Translations under genes and position numbers: made by a program
In this document: positions 21,047 to 34,117 of the stretch, piece by piece
How the letters are laid out: each line of letters begins with the position of its first letter
Numbering within the stretch: the stretch's first letter is position 1
Assembly: GCF_001310775.1 (NCBI RefSeq)
Contig: NZ_BAZI01000001.1
Location: forward strand, 1 to 54,484
Origin: Stenotrophomonas pictorum JCM 9942
GTDB taxonomy: Bacteria; Pseudomonadota; Gammaproteobacteria; Xanthomonadales; Xanthomonadaceae
Length of the DNA stretch: 54,484 bases
Direction of reading: 5' to 3'
Notes under the pieces: generated by a model
Databases searched by the model: none
Seen by the model: only the letters and a program-made list of their open reading frames with translations
What the model was told of the DNA's origin: nothing

Positions 21047-21913
21047 TCAGCGTGCGGTCTGCCCGCTGCGGCGGGTCTGTGCCTTGACCAGGCGGTCCAT
21101 GGTGCGCAGCGACTTCTCGTCCAGTGCCAGCGCGGCCTCGACCCAGACCTTGGTGATGTCCAGCAATTCCTGGTAGCTGACCGCGTGGGAAATGCCGCGC
21201 ACGGCATTCATTGCCAGACAGGAATGGGGGATGCGCTGCTGCTGGCGGATCAGGTCGTTGACCGCTTGCTCGCCTTGTCCGCGCGGTACCAGGATGTCGA
21301 CCACGCCCATGGCGTGCATCTCTTCGGCCGTATAGACGCGGCCTTCCAGAATGATGCGCTCGGCCAGTTGCGGCGATACCCGGCGGCTGAGGAAGTTGTA
21401 GGCGCCCATGCCCGGGAACAGCCCGAACAGCACTTCCGGCAGGCCCATGCCGACACCTTCCTCGGCCACGATGGTGTGGCACGACAGGGCCATCTCCAGC
21501 CCGCCACCGAGCGCGTCACCCTGCAGCAGGGCGATGGTGCGGAAGTCGCCATTGAGGCCACGGTCGAAACGGTGGACGCCATCGATGCAGCTGCGGGCGT
21601 AGCGCAGCAGGCCCTCGGCATCACGGGCCCGGATCAAGGCTGAGAACACATCCAGATCGCCGCCGAGGTTGAAGGCATCGGCATCGGAAGCAAGTACCAG
21701 GTGCTGCAGCCGGCGCGGCTCCCCCGGCTGCTTGGCGCTGATGCTGTCCAGGAAGGCGTGCATGTCCGTCATCAGGGGCTTGCGGAAACACGGGCGTACG
21801 CCCGGTGCGGCATCGGCGTGCATGTGCAGCCAATGCACGCTGCGGGTGGCATCGCTGCGGGTGCGGACGGTGGCGTAGGAGGGGGTTGCAGGCAGCAGTT
21901 CGATCAGGCTCAT
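21047..21913 (-). CDS. rpfF: RpfF, DSF synthase (crotonase family)
   Basis: A 288-aa enoyl-CoA hydratase-like enzyme that makes cis-11-methyl-2-dodecenoic acid (DSF) from acyl-ACP. It has the two catalytic Glu of the family, Glu140 in GGGLEMALSC and Glu160 in GLPEVLFGLFPG, equivalent to Glu141 and Glu161 described for X. campestris RpfF. The N terminus HADAAPGVRPCFRKPLM also fits RpfF. The start at 21913 is preceded by AAAGGA eight bases upstream; the in-frame extension to 22087 runs through a terminator hairpin and is rejected. It lies downstream of rpfB in the same direction with a terminator-like hairpin between them, so rpfF probably also has its own promoter. Confidence 0.95.
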   Translation of the reverse strand: MSLIELLPATPSYATVRTRSDATRSVHWLHMHADAAPGVRPCFRKPLMTDMHAFLDSISAKQPGEPRRLQHLVLASDADAFNLGGDLDVFSALIRARDAEGLLRYARSCIDGVHRFDRGLNGDFRTIALLQGDALGGGLEMALSCHTIVAEEGVGMGLPEVLFGLFPGMGAYNFLSRRVSPQLAERIILEGRVYTAEEMHAMGVVDILVPRGQGEQAVNDLIRQQQRIPHSCLAMNAVRGISHAVSYQELLDITKVWVEAALALDEKSLRTMDRLVKAQTRRSGQTAR

Positions 21914-22014
21914 GGCTTGGTCCTTTGCAAAGGCCCGCTGAAGGGGACGTGGGCGGCGGGCGAAACGCTGGCACGTGGCGATGCTACACGGGCTTTGACA
22001 ACCGTAAATGCGAA

Positions 22015-22040
22015 GGGCCCCTCCGTTTCCGGAGAGGCCC
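22015..22040 (-). terminator. Terminator-like hairpin downstream of rpfB
   Basis: An 11-bp stem, GGGCCCCTCCG against CGGAGAGGCCC, with one mismatch and a 4-nt loop, 28 bp past the rpfB stop. The following minus-strand bases are T-rich only in part (TTCGCATTT), so it is probably a partial terminator limiting read-through into rpfF. Confidence 0.55.
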
Positions 22041-22067
22041 TGTCCTGTTCGCTCGATTTCGCCTGGT

Positions 22068-23749
22068 TCAGGTGCTCGCTGGCGCATCCCGCAATTCGCG
22101 GCGCAGGATCTTGCCGACGTTGGTCTTGGGCAGCTCCTTGCGGAACTCGACGATGCGCGGATGCTTGTAGCCGGTCAGGTTGGCGCGGGCGAATTCCTTG
22201 ACCTGTTCCTCGGTCAGGTTCGGATCCTTCTTGACGATGACCACTTTCACCGCTTCGCCGGACTTCTCGTTGGGCACGCCGACTGCAGCAACCTCCAGCA
22301 CCCCGGGCATCATGGCGATCACGTCCTCGATCTCGTTCGGATACACGTTGAAGCCGGAGACCAGGATCATGTCCTTCTTGCGATCGACGATATAGAAGAA
22401 GCCCTTCTCGTCCATGCGAGCCATGTCACCGGTATGCAGCCAGCCATCGGCATCGATGGCCTGGTCGGTTTCATCCTGGCGATGCCAGTAGCCCTTCATC
22501 ACCTGCGGGCCGCGAATGCACAGTTCGCCCACTTCGCCGACCTGAACCTGCTGGCCGTCGTCGTTCTTCACGCAGGCGTCGGTGGAGGGGATCGGCAGGC
22601 CGATCGAGCCGTTGTATTCCTTCAGATCCAGCGGGTTGATACAGGCGGCCGGCGAGGTCTCGGTCAGGCCGTAGGCCTCGATCAGCGTCACCCCGGTGGT
22701 CTTCTTCCAGCGTTCAGCGACCGAACGCTGCACGGCCATGCCGCCGCCGAGCGTGACCTTGAGGCCGGAGAAGTCGACCTCGTCAAACCCGGGGGTGTTG
22801 AGCAGGCCGTTGAACAGCGTGTTGACGCCGGTGATGGCGGTGAAGCGGTTGTTCTTGAGCTCTTTGACGAAGCCCTTCATGTCGCGCGGGTTGGTGATCA
22901 GGTAGTTCAGCGCGCCGATCTTCATGAAAACCAGGCCGTTCGCCGTCAATGCGAAGATATGGTAGAGGGGCAGCGCGGTGATGATCACTTCCTTGCCCGG
23001 CTCCACGCCGGAGCCGCTGATCCATGCCGAGGCCTGCTGCATGTTCGCCACCAGATTGCGGTGGGTGAGCATGGCGCCCTTGGCCACGCCCGTGGTGCCG
23101 CCGGTGTACTGCAGGAATGCGATGTCGTCGTGGTCGATGTCCACGGCCGGCAGCCGGTGGCGTTTGCCCAGCGCCAGCGCCTCCTTGAAGCGGATCGCGC
23201 CGTGCAGGCGGTAATCCGGGACCATCTTTTTCACGTACTTCAGCACGAAGTTGACTATCGCGCCCTTCGGGAAGCCGAGCAGGTCGCCCAGCCCGGTGGT
23301 GATCACCTGCTTGACCGGTGTATCGGCGATCACCTGCTGCACGGTGTCGCCAAAATTGTCCACCACCACCAGCGCCACCACACCGGCGTCGACCAGCTGG
23401 TGCTTCAGTTCGCGCGGGGTGTAGAGCGGATTGACGTTCACCACGGTAAGACCGGCGCGCAGGATGCCGAAAGTGGCAATCGGATACTGCAGGCAGTTGG
23501 GCATCATCACCGCGACGCGATCACCTTTCTTGAGCTGCAGCTCGCCCAGCAGATAGCCGCGAACTGGCTGACCAGCGCATCGGTTTCGCCGTAGGTCAGC
23601 GTCTTGCCGAAGTTGGAGTAGGCAGGGCGATCACGGAACTTGGCCACAGACGTATCGAATACTGCCGCAACGGAGCGGAACTCGTTGACGTCGATCTCGG
23701 CCGGTACACCAGCCGGGTAACTTTGCAGCCAGGGACGTTCCTGATTCAT
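22068..23749 (-). CDS. rpfB: RpfB, fatty acyl-CoA ligase (one-base frameshift near 23556-23560)
   Basis: A 560-aa FadD-type acyl-CoA synthetase of the AMP-binding family. In Xanthomonas RpfB activates fatty acids and is implicated in DSF turnover and in shaping the DSF profile. Visible are the P-loop-like [32 protein letters not shown], and the C-terminal [22 protein letters not shown] with [11 protein letters not shown]. The start [20 protein letters not shown] at 23749 has a strong GGAGGGG upstream. The frame breaks at TTCGCGGCTATCTG; one G restores [24 protein letters not shown]. The total length then equals that of X. campestris RpfB as I recall it. The gene is co-directional with rpfF. 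Confidence 0.92.
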
Positions 23750-23857
23750 CTTCCCCTCCAGGAAATGGATGTGGTCTAGTTGGACATCGACCGGCCGTCA
23801 GCGACACGGGCCGTTGTCGGCAGCATACCGTCCAGAATGGAAAAGGCGAAGGGAGAT

Positions 23858-24313
23858 ATGGCCCGAACGGCCCCGAATTACCTGCTTTGTGTCTTGATTT
23901 TGCTTTTACTGGCCGCCTGCAAGGCGGCGCCTCCCGAGCAGCGGCTGCGCCAGACGGTTGCCGCAATGCAGGAAGCGGTGGAGCGGGGGGCGCCTGGGGA
24001 CTTCATGGCGTCCGTTTCGGCCGACTTCGTCGGCAACGAGGGTCTGGACCGCGCAGGGCTGGAGCGGCTGCTCAAGGCACAGCTGCTGCTGAACCACCGG
24101 GTGACGGTGCAGACCGGCCCGGTCACGGTGGCGATGGGCGACGACATGCGCACTGCCACGGTGCGTTTCACGGTGCTGATGGTCGGTGGCAGCGGGCGGT
24201 TCCTGCCCGAGCGCGGCGAAATGCAGGAGGTGGTCAGCGGCTGGCGCGATGAGGATGGCCGCTGGCAGGTGTATAGCGCTTCGTGGAAGAGGGCAGGTGA
24301 GCCGGAGCTTTAA
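23858..24313 (+). CDS. Small lipoprotein, NTF2-like
   Basis: A 151-aa protein whose N terminus MARTAPNYLLCVLILLLLAAC is a lipoprotein signal with lipobox LAAC, predicting an acylated periplasm-facing product. The mature region (PPEQRLRQTVAAMQEAVERG, FMASVSADFVGNEGLD, ending DEDGRWQVYSASWKRAGEPEL) has the alternation and length of the NTF2-like/SnoaL-fold lipoproteins common in this family; that assignment is by pattern only. I chose ATG 23858 because GGGAG precedes it closely and the hydrophobic signal starts there; ATG 23837 is possible. It is divergent from rpfB and convergent with acnA. Function unknown. Confidence 0.7.
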   Translation: MARTAPNYLLCVLILLLLAACKAAPPEQRLRQTVAAMQEAVERGAPGDFMASVSADFVGNEGLDRAGLERLLKAQLLLNHRVTVQTGPVTVAMGDDMRTATVRFTVLMVGGSGRFLPERGEMQEVVSGWRDEDGRWQVYSASWKRAGEPEL

Positions 24314-24354
24314 GCCGGGCCGCACCGTGTCGCCCCAGGCCTCATCAGCGCCTG

Positions 24355-24388
24355 GGCAGGAAGCGCCCGGTCAAGGGCGCTTCCTGCC
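24355..24388 (+). terminator. Strong stem-loop between convergent lipoprotein gene and acnA
   Basis: A perfect 14-bp stem GGCAGGAAGCGCCC with its complement, 6-nt loop, ending 4 bp before the acnA stop. Neither side has a real T tract. It probably acts as a bidirectional transcript end or as a mutual 3'-end stabiliser. Confidence 0.6.
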
Positions 24389-24392
24389 AAGA

Positions 24393-27158
<2,766 letters not shown>

Positions 27159-27396
27159 AGGGCTTGCTCCTTGTTGCATGCAGATGGCTTGCCGCGGCAG
27201 GGCCGCGCGGGCGTTCCGGGCCGGCGCCCGGTGATGTGAATGCGTACCCGAGTATGGCCGAAGCCGGATTGGGTGGGCGCTGCCAGCCGCCGCAGTCTAG
27301 GCAGGGCCATGTTGCGGCCATGTAACGGCGCCCAGCGCGACATCCGGCCGCAACGGACCGGGACGGTAGCGGGTCGATTGGGGTATGCCGGTCAAG

Positions 27397-27417
27397 GTAT
27401 GTATAATTCATGCATAC
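27397..27417 (+). promoter_or_regulatory. vapBC promoter with overlapping operator palindrome
   Basis: A consensus -10 TATAAT at 27402-27407 lies inside the inverted repeat GTATG-11 nt-CATAC, 16 bp before the antitoxin start. A weak -35, TTGGGG, is 18 bp upstream. The overlap is what one expects for autorepression by the VapB/VapC complex. Confidence 0.6.
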
Positions 27418-27432
27418 TTTGCTGGAGGTCCC

Positions 27433-27666
27433 ATGGAAGCCACCGTAGCTGAACGCGGGCAGATCACCCTGCCCAAGGCGGTACGCGATGCACTGGGCCT
27501 GACCAAGGGCACCCAGTTGAAGGTCGAGCTGGACGGCAGCCGCATCATCCTGCGCAAAAGCGTGGACGACGCCATTTCCCGCGCGCGTGGCAAGTTCGCG
27601 CTGGACGGATTTGAATCGGCCGAGCAGGCGGTGCGCACCGTCCGCGACGAGACGGACGGCGCATGA
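27433..27666 (+). CDS. vapB: VapB-type antitoxin (AbrB/SpoVT fold)
   Basis: A 77-aa protein. The N-terminal swapped-hairpin DNA-binding domain is MEATVAERGQITLPKAVRDALGL with GTQLKVELDGSRIILRK (residues 1-45), followed by a short C-terminal tail that normally wraps the toxin. GGAGG lies 6 bp before the ATG. Its last codon overlaps the toxin start (ATGA). It should neutralise the PIN toxin and repress its own promoter through the palindrome just upstream. The pair sits between divergent acnA and co-directional acnB, with no transposon or integrase visible nearby. Confidence 0.85.
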   Translation: MEATVAERGQITLPKAVRDALGLTKGTQLKVELDGSRIILRKSVDDAISRARGKFALDGFESAEQAVRTVRDETDGA

Positions 27667-28061
27667 TCGCCGTCGACTCCCCGGTCCTGATCGAACTGCT
27701 CAGCGACGGCCCGCGTGCCGACGCGGTGGAGGCCTGCCTGCGGCAGGCGCTGGTCGGTGGCCGGGTGGTCATCTGCGGGACAACCCTCGCCGAGATCTGC
27801 GCCTCGTTGCGTGGCGGTGCCGAGGTGCAGGAAGCGCTGGAGGAAATGGGCGTCCATTTCAACGCGCTGGAAGCCAAATCCGCGCTGCGCGCCGGCGAGA
27901 TGCACCGCCGCCACCGGCAGCGCAGCGGCGATACCCGCCGCATCGACGATTTCATGGTCGGTGCCCATGCCCTGTTGCAGTGCGACGGGCTGATCACCTG
28001 GAACGACACGTTTTACCGCGATTACTTCAAGGGCTTGAAGCTGATCGTGCCGCAAGCCTGA
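27663..28061 (+). CDS. vapC: VapC-type PIN-domain ribonuclease toxin
   Basis: A 132-aa PIN domain protein with the conserved acidic residues in place: Asp5 in [11 protein letters not shown], Glu44 in [10 protein letters not shown], Asp95/96 in [13 protein letters not shown] and Asp115 in [11 protein letters not shown]. These coordinate Mg2+ in RNA-cleaving VapC toxins, which often cut tRNA or rRNA. Translation is coupled to vapB by the 4-bp overlap. All catalytic residues are present, so the toxin looks active. The target cannot be predicted from sequence. The acnB start lies only 37 bp downstream, so acnB may receive transcripts from the toxin-antitoxin promoter. Confidence 0.87.
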   Translation: MIAVDSPVLIELLSDGPRADAVEACLRQALVGGRVVICGTTLAEICASLRGGAEVQEALEEMGVHFNALEAKSALRAGEMHRRHRQRSGDTRRIDDFMVGAHALLQCDGLITWNDTFYRDYFKGLKLIVPQA

Positions 28062-28098
28062 TCCCATCCATTCTCAAACCGTACCCCCGGGAGTTGTC

Positions 28099-30690
28099 AT
28101 GTTGGAAGCCTACCGCCACCACGTAGCCGAGCGCGCCGCGCTTGGCATCCCGCCGCTGCCGCTGACCGCACAGCAGACGGCCGACGTCATCGAGCTGCTG
28201 AAGAACCCGCCCGCCGGCGAGGCCGAGTTCCTGCTGGACCTGATCACCCACCGCGTGCCGGCCGGCGTCGATGATGCCGCCAAGGTCAAGGCCTCGTACC
28301 TGGCCGCCGTTGCCTTCGGCACCGAGACCAATGCGCTGATCAGCCGTGCGCGCGCCACCGAACTGCTGGGCACCATGCTTGGCGGTTACAACGTCGCGCC
28401 GCTGATCCAGCTGCTGGACGATGCCGAAGTCGGCGCCATTGCCGCCAATGCGCTCAAGCACACCCTGCTGGTGTTCGATGCGTTCCATGACGTGCAGGAA
28501 AAGGCAAAGACCGGCAACGCCAACGCCCAGTCCGTGCTGCAGAGCTGGGCCGATGCCGAGTGGTTCACTTCCAAGCCGGAAGTGCCGCAGAGCCTGACCA
28601 TCACCGTGTTCAAGGTGCCGGGCGAAACCAACACCGACGACCTGTCGCCGGCACCGGACGCCACCACCCGCCCGGACATTCCGCTGCACGCGCTGGCGAT
28701 GCTGAAGAACAAGCGTCCCGACGCGCCGTTCGTGCCCGAGGAAGACGGCAAGCGCGGCCCGATCCAGGAAATCCTGTCGCTGAAGGAAAAGGGCAACCTG
28801 GTCGCCTACGTCGGCGACGTGGTCGGCACCGGTTCCAGCCGCAAGTCCGCCACCAACTCGGTGCTGTGGTTCACCGGTGAAGACATCCCCTTCATCCCGA
28901 ACAAGCGCTTCGGCGGCGTGTGCCTGGGTTCGAAGATCGCCCCGATCTTCTACAACACCATGGAAGACGCCGGCGCGCTGCCGATCGAGCTGGACGTGTC
29001 GCAGATGAACCACGGTGATGTGGTCGAGCTGCGTCCGTACGACGGCAAGGCGCTGAAGAACGGCGAAGTCATCGCCGAGTTCCAGGTCAAGAGCGACGTG
29101 CTGTTTGACGAAGTGCGCGCCGGTGGCCGTATTCCGCTGATCATCGGCCGCGGCCTGACCGCCAAGGCGCGTGAAGCGCTGGGCCTGCCGGTCACCGACC
29201 TGTTCCGCCAGCCGACCGCACCGGTCGATACCGGCAAGGGCTTCAGCCTGGCGCAGAAGATGGTCGGCCGCGCCTGCGGTCTACCGGAAGGCCAGGGCGT
29301 GCGTCCGGGTGCCTACTGCGAACCGAAGATGACCACCGTCGGCTCGCAGGACACCACCGGCCCGATGACCCGTGACGAACTGAAGGACCTGGCCTGCCTG
29401 GGCTTCTCGGCCGATCTGGTGATGCAGTCGTTCTGCCACACCGCCGCCTATCCGAAGCCGGTGGACGTGAAGACCCACCACACCCTGCCGGAGTTCATCT
29501 CCACCCGTGGCGGCGTCTCGCTGCGTCCGGGCGACGGCATCATCCACTCGTGGTTGAACCGCATGCTGCTGCCCGACACCGTCGGCACCGGTGGCGACTC
29601 GCACACCCGTTTCCCGATCGGCATCTCGTTCCCGGCCGGTTCCGGCCTGGTCGCGTTCGCCGCCGCCACCGGTGTGATGCCGCTGGATATGCCCGAGTCG
29701 GTGCTGGTCCGCTTCAAGGGCAAGATGCAGCCGGGCGTGACCCTGCGTGATCTGGTCCACGCCATCCCGCTGTACGCGATCAAGCAGGGCCTGCTGACCG
29801 TTGCCAAGCAGGGCAAGAAGAACATCTTCTCCGGCCGCATCCTGGAAATCGAAGGCCTGTCGGACCTGAAGATCGAGCAGGCGTTCGAGCTGGCTGACGC
29901 CTCGGCCGAGCGTTCGGCCGCCGGTTGCGCGGTCAAGCTGGACAAGGCTCCGATCATCGAATACCTGACCAGCAACATCACCCTGCTGAAGTGGATGATT
30001 GCCGAAGGCTATGCCGATGCCCGCACCCTGGCGCGCCGCATCGAGAAGATGGAAGCCTGGCTGGCCGACCCGCAGCTGCTGGAAGCCGATGCCGATGCCG
30101 AGTACGCCGCGGTCATCGAGATCGACCTGGCCGAAATCGTCGAGCCGATCGTCTGCTGCCCGAACGATCCGGACGATGCCAAGACCCTGTCGGACGTGGC
30201 CGGCGCGCAGATCGACGAAGTGTTCATCGGTTCGTGCATGACCAACATCGGCCACTTCCGTGCCGCGGCCAAGCTGCTGGAAGGCAAGCGCGACATCCCG
30301 ACCCGTCTGTGGATCGCTCCGCCGACCAAGATGGATGCCGCCGAACTGACCAAGGAAGGCCACTACGGCACCTTCGGCGCCGCCGGTGCCCGCATGGAAA
30401 TGCCGGGCTGCTCGCTGTGCATGGGCAACCAGGCGCAGATCCGTGAAGGCTCCACGGCGATGTCGACCTCGACCCGCAACTTCCCGAACCGCCTGGGTCG
30501 CAACACCAACGTGTACCTGGGTTCGGCCGAGCTGGCCGCGATCTGCTCGCGTCTGGGTCGCATCCCGACCCGTGAGGAGTACATGGAAGCGGCCGGTGTG
30601 CTGGCCGGTGCCGGCGATTCGATCTACCGCTACATGAACTTCGACCAGATCCAGGAATACCAGGATGTGGCCGACACCGTCACCTCCTGA
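28099..30690 (+). CDS. acnB: Aconitate hydratase B
   Basis: An 863-aa AcnB, the main TCA-cycle aconitase of gammaproteobacteria; apo-AcnB can also bind mRNA. The domain order is inverted relative to AcnA: an N-terminal HEAT-like part ([17 protein letters not shown]), a swivel domain with [18 protein letters not shown], then catalytic domains with [19 protein letters not shown] and cluster ligands in [11 protein letters not shown] and [11 protein letters not shown]. The frame is intact. GGGAG precedes the ATG. It lies 37 bp after vapC. Coding is ended by a strong bidirectional terminator. Confidence 0.96.
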   Translation: MLEAYRHHVAERAALGIPPLPLTAQQTADVIELLKNPPAGEAEFLLDLITHRVPAGVDDAAKVKASYLAAVAFGTETNALISRARATELLGTMLGGYNVAPLIQLLDDAEVGAIAANALKHTLLVFDAFHDVQEKAKTGNANAQSVLQSWADAEWFTSKPEVPQSLTITVFKVPGETNTDDLSPAPDATTRPDIPLHALAMLKNKRPDAPFVPEEDGKRGPIQEILSLKEKGNLVAYVGDVVGTGSSRKSATNSVLWFTGEDIPFIPNKRFGGVCLGSKIAPIFYNTMEDAGALPIELDVSQMNHGDVVELRPYDGKALKNGEVIAEFQVKSDVLFDEVRAGGRIPLIIGRGLTAKAREALGLPVTDLFRQPTAPVDTGKGFSLAQKMVGRACGLPEGQGVRPGAYCEPKMTTVGSQDTTGPMTRDELKDLACLGFSADLVMQSFCHTAAYPKPVDVKTHHTLPEFISTRGGVSLRPGDGIIHSWLNRMLLPDTVGTGGDSHTRFPIGISFPAGSGLVAFAAATGVMPLDMPESVLVRFKGKMQPGVTLRDLVHAIPLYAIKQGLLTVAKQGKKNIFSGRILEIEGLSDLKIEQAFELADASAERSAAGCAVKLDKAPIIEYLTSNITLLKWMIAEGYADARTLARRIEKMEAWLADPQLLEADADAEYAAVIEIDLAEIVEPIVCCPNDPDDAKTLSDVAGAQIDEVFIGSCMTNIGHFRAAAKLLEGKRDIPTRLWIAPPTKMDAAELTKEGHYGTFGAAGARMEMPGCSLCMGNQAQIREGSTAMSTSTRNFPNRLGRNTNVYLGSAELAAICSRLGRIPTREEYMEAAGVLAGAGDSIYRYMNFDQIQEYQDVADTVTS

Positions 30691-30714
30691 CACTGACGGT
30701 TGAGCAACAGAAGA

Positions 30715-30736
30715 AAGCCCGGCGATCGCCGGGCTT
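30715..30736 (+). terminator. Bidirectional terminator between acnB and the EAL protein gene
   Basis: A perfect 22-bp palindrome built on AAGCCCGGCGA and its complement. T-rich runs follow on the plus strand (CCTTTGTT) and on the minus strand (TTTCTTCTG). It serves both convergent genes. Confidence 0.85.
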
Positions 30737-30768
30737 CCTTTGTTGTGGCTGCGCCGAAAGAGGCGGTA

Positions 30769-32993
30769 TCAGGCCGCTGGCAGGGCGCCTCGGTGGTGTT
30801 CCAGCCACGACTCCAGTGCCGGTGCCGGCAGGGCGGGTGAGAACAGGAAGCCCTGCAGCAGGTCGCAACCGTGCGCGGCCAGGAACTGGCGCTGGCACTC
30901 GGTTTCTACCCCTTCGGCGACCACCAGTTTGTTCAGGTTCTCGCCGATGCGCAGGATCGACACGATCAGCGAGCGGGCGGTTTCACTGTGTTCGATGTCC
31001 TGCACGAAGCTGCGATCGAGCTTGAGCTCGCTGATTGGCAGGCGGTGCAGGTGGCTGAGGCTGGAATAGCCGGTACCGAAATCGTCCAGCGACAGGCAGA
31101 AACCCAATGCGTGCAGCGCATCCAGGTTGCGCAGGACGCGCGCATGCGCCGAGAGCATCACGCTTTCGGTCATTTCCAGCACCAGGTCGCCCGCCCCCAG
31201 GTGGTATTCCTGCAGCAGCCCGCGCAGCTGGTCCGGCAGCGTGGCGTTGTCGAAATTGCTCGCCGACAGGTTCACCGAGATCCGTGGAACCGGTACGCCA
31301 CGTTGCCGCCAGTGGCCCAGGTCATCGCAGGCCTGTCGCAGCACCCACAGGCTGAGCTCGTCCATCAGCCGCATTCCTCGGCCATCGGAATGAACCGGGC
31401 CGGCGAGACACTGCCCATATGCGGATGTTCCCAGCGCAGCAGGGCTTCCACGCCGGAGAGCTGCTGGGTACGGCTGCACAGTTGCGGCTGGTAATGCAGC
31501 GTGAGCTGGTCACCGCGCAGGGCCTCGCGCAGGGCGGCCTCCATCACCACCCGTTCCTGTGCGACGCGGTTCATGTCCAGGCTGAAGAAACGGAAGCCCG
31601 AGCCGCCCTCGTCCTTGGCGCGATACATCGCCAGATCGGCGTGGCGGAGCAGGGTGTCGATGTCGCGACCATCCACCGGATACATCGCTACGCCGATGCT
31701 GGCACTGGCGTTGACGGTGATCTGGCCCACGTTCAGTGGCGCGGCGATGGCGCCGAGCAGGCGCTCGCAGATGGCCGCGGTCTGCACCGCACTGCAGCCG
31801 GGTACCAGGAGCAGAAATTCATCACCGACCTGCCGGCCGAACAGGGCGGAGGTGCCGACGACGCCGGCCATGCGCTGGGCCACGTCCCGCAGCAGACCAT
31901 CGCCGGCGGAATGGCCCTGGCTTTCGTTGATGCGCTTGAACCGGTCCAGACCGATGAACAGCGCTGCGACCTGTTGCCCGTTCTGTTCGCAACTGGCGAG
32001 CAATTGCTCGGCGCGGGCGGTGAACATCATCCGGTTGGGCAGGCCGGTCAGCGCATCGTAGAACGCCAGCTGGTGTACCCGCGCGCGGGTGTGTTCGCGT
32101 TCGAGCGCGAGCGCGCACAGATGCAGGCTCAGTTCGACCAGCGCGCGGTGCCAGGGAGCAGGCTCGCGCGCTTCAAGGTAGTGGAAAGCCAGCGTGCCCA
32201 GCACCTGCCCGCTGCTGGAACGGATCGGGTTGGCCCAACAGGCGCGCAAACCGGAGGACAGCAGTTCGCCGGCATGCGCGGCGCACAGGGGATCGGTGGC
32301 GATATCGGCGACGATGAGCGGACGGTTGCGCCACGCTGCGACACCGCAGATGCCGCCGCCGACGCCGACCGGTTGCCCATTGAGATAGTCGACCAGCGCC
32401 GTGGGGAGGCTGGGTGCGGCGATGATCCGCAACATGTGGTTTGCATCGATCTGGCTGACCGAGGCACGCAGATCGGGTGCCACACGTTCTATCTCGCGGC
32501 AGATCAGGCTCATCGTCTCGGCCAGCGAGACTTCGCGCACCAGCGCATCGAGCACTTTGTTCTGCAGCACTTCGTGGGTCTTGGCCGCGGTGATGTCGGT
32601 CAGGACATTGATGAAGCAATCGACCGTTCCATCGGCAGCCGGTACCGGTGTGGCGACCACCGACACCCACAGCGGGCTGCCATCACGGCGATAGCCCAGC
32701 ACATCGGCACGATGCGGCTTTCCGGCAAGGTGATGTGCCCCCAGCTGGCGGATCGTCTCCGCATCGGTGTGTGTGCCCAACAGCAGATGCTGCGGTTGGC
32801 GGCCGCAAGCCTCTTCGCGGGTATAGCCGAACATGCGGAAGAAACCGTCGTTGCTGTACTGGATGACGGCATTGCGGTCACACAGCAGGATCGCATTGGC
32901 GCTGTGGTCCAGCGCCAGTGCCAGCTGGCGTGCATCCACGGTGGGCGTGGATGGAGCGTTTGAAGCAGGCGTCACTTCCCGCATTGCTGCCAT
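30769..32993 (-). CDS. PAS-GAF-GGDEF-EAL protein, probable cyclic-di-GMP phosphodiesterase (one-base frameshift near 31369)
   Basis: A signalling protein of about 741 aa with PAS (about 20-135), GAF (150-300), GGDEF (305-470) and EAL (480-741) domains. No membrane segment is seen. The GGDEF domain is degenerate: VGDEF replaces GGDEF at 389-393 and the metal-site DLD is GLD (FIGLDRFKRINES), so cyclase activity is doubtful. The EAL domain keeps its catalytic set: EALLRW at 516, SVNLSASNF, LEMTES, LDDFGTGYSS, LKLDRSF, AEGVET and QGFLFS. The frame is lost at GAATGCGGCTGATGG; one G restores MAEECGLMDELSLWVL in the middle of EAL. It is the last gene of the MCP1-cheR-cheD-cheB unit, which suggests a role in motility-linked c-di-GMP turnover. 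Confidence 0.87.
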
Positions 32994-33055
32994 GCGTTCT
33001 TCCGTAGGTTGAGTGGAGCTGCTGCGTTGCCGGCCATGGCGTAGGGTGGGGACTG

Positions 33056-34117
33056 TCAGGACTGGGAAAGCGTGACCAGCCGGCTGGCGATCTGCTCCAG
33101 CGGCAGCATCTCCTCCGCTGCGCCCAGACGTACCGCGCTGCCGGGCATCCCCCAGACAACGCTGGTGGCCTCATCCTGCACAAGTGTGGGTGCGCCGGCC
33201 TGTTTCAGCTCCAGCAGCCCCCGCGCGCCATCGTCGCCCATCCCCGTAAGAATCGCGCCGATGGCATTGGCACCTGCGGCCAGCGCGACGGAGCGGAACA
33301 GGACATCGACTGCCGGTTTATGCCGGTTGACCGGAGCGGAATCATCGATCCGGCAGCGCCAGCGCGCACCGTCGCGGATGATGCGCAGATGCCGTCCGCC
33401 CGGTGGAAGATAGGCGTGGCCCGGCAGGATGGCTTCGCCGTCGGTCGCTTCGCGCACCGACATGGCCGAATGCCGGTCCAGGCGTTCGGCGAAGGCCCTG
33501 CTGAAACTGGCGGGAATATGCTGTGTTATCACTATCGCCGGTGCGTCGGCAGGCATGCCTTCAAGCACCACCCGCAGCGCTTCGGTTCCACCGGCCGAGG
33601 CGCCGATTGCGATCAGCCGGTCGGTGGTGCGAAAACGGGTGGGCGCCGGGACAGTGCTTTGTGCGGACAGGCGACGGTTTCCGGGGTGCGCACCGATTGC
33701 CCGCACGCGCGAACGCGCCGCCGCTCTTACCTTTTCGCACAGCTCGTCCGCGTAGCTTTCCAGTCCGCGCGCGACGTCGAGTTTGGGCTTGGCGATGAAA
33801 TCCACGGCACCCAGCGCCAGCGCCTGCAGGGTGGTGTCGGCACCACGCTCGGTCAGCGAGGAAACCATCACCACCGGCAGCGGATGCAGCCGCATCAGGT
33901 TTTCCAGAAATGCCAGTCCATCCATGCGCGGCATTTCCACATCCAGGGTCAACACGTCCGGATTCAGGCGCTTGATCTTCTCGCGGGCGAGCAGCGGGTC
34001 GGCGGCGGTGCCGACCACTTCAATGCCAGGATCGCGTGCGAGGATTTCCGACAGGAGCTGGCGCACCAGCGCCGAGTCGTCGACGATCAACACGCGGCAG
34101 GGAGGCTGCAGCGTCAT
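33056..34117 (-). CDS. cheB: CheB, chemotaxis protein-glutamate methylesterase/deamidase
   Basis: A 353-aa two-domain response regulator. The receiver has VDDS at 12-15, phospho-Asp59 in [12 protein letters not shown] and KPK at 110. The methylesterase domain has the triad Ser174 (GASAGG), His200 (TQHIP) and an Asp at 294-295 (GMGDDGARG). It removes methyl groups from MCPs for adaptation, driven by phosphorylation from CheA. The start codon overlaps the cheD stop (ATGA). The linker of about 45 aa between domains is rich in Arg and Ala. The frame is intact. Confidence 0.95.
   Translation of the reverse strand: MTLQPPCRVLIVDDSALVRQLLSEILARDPGIEVVGTAADPLLAREKIKRLNPDVLTLDVEMPRMDGLAFLENLMRLHPLPVVMVSSLTERGADTTLQALALGAVDFIAKPKLDVARGLESYADELCEKVRAAARSRVRAIGAHPGNRRLSAQSTVPAPTRFRTTDRLIAIGASAGGTEALRVVLEGMPADAPAIVITQHIPASFSRAFAERLDRHSAMSVREATDGEAILPGHAYLPPGGRHLRIIRDGARWRCRIDDSAPVNRHKPAVDVLFRSVALAAGANAIGAILTGMGDDGARGLLELKQAGAPTLVQDEATSVVWGMPGSAVRLGAAEEMLPLEQIASRLVTLSQS

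Noticed and set aside
21914-22087. N-terminal extension of rpfF
   Set aside because: It runs through the rpfB terminator hairpin; ATG 21913 has a strong Shine-Dalgarno and the expected RpfF N terminus.
22008-23594. Open frame of 528 codons on the plus strand opposite rpfB
   Set aside because: Shadow of rpfB in a GC-rich region; low-complexity His/Gln/Val composition.
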